DNA from: Spirochaetae bacterium HGW-Spirochaetae-1 | GTDB lineage: Bacteria; Spirochaetota; UBA4802; UBA5550 | DNA length: 64,000 bases | NCBI GenBank assembly: GCA_002839375.1 | Contig: PGXY01000007.1 | Location: 1 to 64,000 of the forward strand | Direction: 5' to 3' | Shown here: positions 63,142 through 64,000 of the stretch, in pieces | Layout: each line of letters begins with the position of its first letter | How positions within the stretch are numbered: the stretch's first letter is position 1 | The notes under the pieces: model-generated | Seen by the model: the letters and a program-made list of their open reading frames with translations, nothing else | What the model was told of the DNA's origin: nothing | Databases searched by the model: none | Position numbers and translations under genes: made by a program

Positions 63142-64000
63142 TCACCCCTTATTCCGGTTCTTGAGAAAGGATAAAAATTCATCGAGAGGGATGGGTTTGC
63201 TGTAATAATACCCCTGGGCGATATCACAGTCCAGGGTATGCAGGAACTGCAGCTGTTCGACCGTTTCAACCCCTTCCGCCACCACCTTCATTCCCAGGCT
63301 GTGAGCCATGGCGATGATCGCCTTGGAAAGAGCAACATCCTCCTGGTCACCGGGCAGGTTCCTGATAAAGGACTTGTCTATCTTCAGTGTATGAATGGGA
63401 AAGCGTTTCAGGTAGCTCAGCGATGAGTACCCCGTACCGAAATCATCGATGGAAACGGTTATATCCATATTGACGATTTCGTTGAGCATGGCTATCATCT
63501 TGTCCACCTCATCAACGAGCATACTCTCGGTTATTTCTATTTCCAGGTTTTCCCTGGGGAAGGGAGACTCTTCAATTATGGATCGGAATCTTTCAATAAA
63601 GTTATCATTCCTGAACTGTCGGTACGAAACATTTACCGCCAGGGTGAGCGGCGTGTCATAAACCTCTTTCCACTGTGCCGCCTCTTTGCAGGCCCGTATC
63701 ATCACATATTCGCCGATTCCCGTTATAAGGCCCGTGTCTTCAGCGACGGGGATGAATGAATCGGGAGGGACCATGCCCAGTTCATCGTTTTTCCACCGGA
63801 GCAGGCATTCGGCGCCCACAACCCTTCCGGAGTCGATGGAAATCTGCGGCTGGTAATAGAGAGAAAGTTCATTTTTTTCAATGGCATGGCGCAGGAGGGT
63901 TTCCATCCTGATCCGGCTGATGGCCAGGTCATTCAGTTCCCTGGAAAAGAAACGGAACCGGTTAGACCCCTCGTCTTTGGCGTGATACAGCGCGGCATCG
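63142..64000 (-). CDS. GGDEF-EAL protein, N-terminal part outside the window
   Basis: The frame is open to the right edge, so the gene is partial here. The visible start is the end of a GGDEF domain (DAALYHAKDEGSNRFRFF), followed by a full EAL domain with ECLLRW, EIEITE, DDFGTGYS, KIDKSF and AEGVET. Phosphodiesterase activity is likely; the state of the GGDEF site cannot be seen. An internal Met at 63906 would start after the GGDEF end and is not the true start. Confidence 0.92.
   Translation of the reverse strand, partial: DAALYHAKDEGSNRFRFFSRELNDLAISRIRMETLLRHAIEKNELSLYYQPQISIDSGRVVGAECLLRWKNDELGMVPPDSFIPVAEDTGLITGIGEYVMIRACKEAAQWKEVYDTPLTLAVNVSYRQFRNDNFIERFRSIIEESPFPRENLEIEITESMLVDEVDKMIAMLNEIVNMDITVSIDDFGTGYSSLSYLKRFPIHTLKIDKSFIRNLPGDQEDVALSKAIIAMAHSLGMKVVAEGVETVEQLQFLHTLDCDIAQGYYYSKPIPLDEFLSFLKNRNKG

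Noticed and set aside
1-64000. CRISPR array, prophage, integrase or insertion sequence
   Set aside because: No regularly spaced repeats, no phage structural or integrase genes and no transposase frame were found; the only repeats are the 12-bp words near the left end.

Overview
The window looks like chromosome of a diderm (Gram-negative type) bacterium with roughly balanced base composition. Evidence for an outer membrane: an apolipoprotein N-acyltransferase, a FadL-type outer-membrane protein and at least five predicted lipoproteins. The mix of 7TMR-DISM/SpoIIE phosphatases, cadherin-like and FecR lipoproteins with relaxed lipoboxes, hybrid kinases with receiver domains at both ends and a YeeE/YedE sulfur transporter recalls Spirochaetota (Leptospira-like relatives). 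That placement is an inference from gene content, not proven. No rRNA, tRNA, CRISPR array, prophage or intact transposase was seen.

Layout. 0.3-5.9 kb (minus): envelope operon of a cadherin-like lipoprotein, a FadL-family porin and an FN3-repeat lipoprotein. 6.3-9.0 kb: lnt (plus), overlapping tail to tail with a pentapeptide-repeat lipoprotein. A 12-bp dispersed repeat (GGGGTCAGAGCC) occurs seven times in the first 9.1 kb, once inside lnt. 9.25-14.25 kb (plus): hotdog thioesterase, a thiamine-diphosphate enzyme of the 2-hydroxyacyl-CoA lyase/acetolactate synthase group, a membrane SpoIIE phosphatase and a YqeY/GatB-like protein. 14.3-20.5 kb (minus): sulfur-respiration operon (molybdopterin oxidoreductase, Fe-S subunit, NrfD-type anchor, two YeeE/YedE half-transporters, a rhodanese-like protein lacking the catalytic Cys) with a Cys-rich MerR regulator beyond it; a 14-bp perfect palindrome sits on the likely promoter. 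20.9-23.2 kb: PAS hybrid kinase. 23.3-31.8 kb: recC-recB-recD. 31.9-35.2 kb: GH5 glycosidase and an anaerobic sulfatase-maturase-like radical SAM protein. 35.2-50.5 kb: signalling block with SpoIIE phosphatases, an EAL protein with a dead GGDEF, a degenerate PP2C, a chemotaxis receptor, a PilZ protein and a partner-switching operon (REC-kinase, RsbW-like ATPase, STAS, methyltransferase, SpoIIE phosphatase). 50.7-56.4 kb: GTP cyclohydrolase II and two tandem paralogous hybrid kinases. 56.5-58.4 kb: FecR lipoprotein and a TetR regulator. 58.7-63.0 kb: an unusually large bifunctional penicillin-binding protein. 63.1 kb to the right edge: the end of a GGDEF-EAL protein.

How the parts relate. About fifteen of some forty genes are signalling proteins, and no classical DNA-binding response regulator is present. 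Output seems to run through c-di-GMP (EAL, PilZ) and Ser phosphorylation switches (SpoIIE/STAS/RsbW). Twice a single plus-strand gene (lnt, ribA) lies inside minus-strand runs, with a minus-oriented terminator on its far side, suggesting long antisense read-through.

The best candidates for something undescribed are: a predicted RNA of about 280 nt at 58.4-58.7 kb, with a consensus promoter overlaid by twin TetR-type palindromes and its own intrinsic terminator; and the partner-switching operon that encodes a methyltransferase where a sigma factor would normally be expected.
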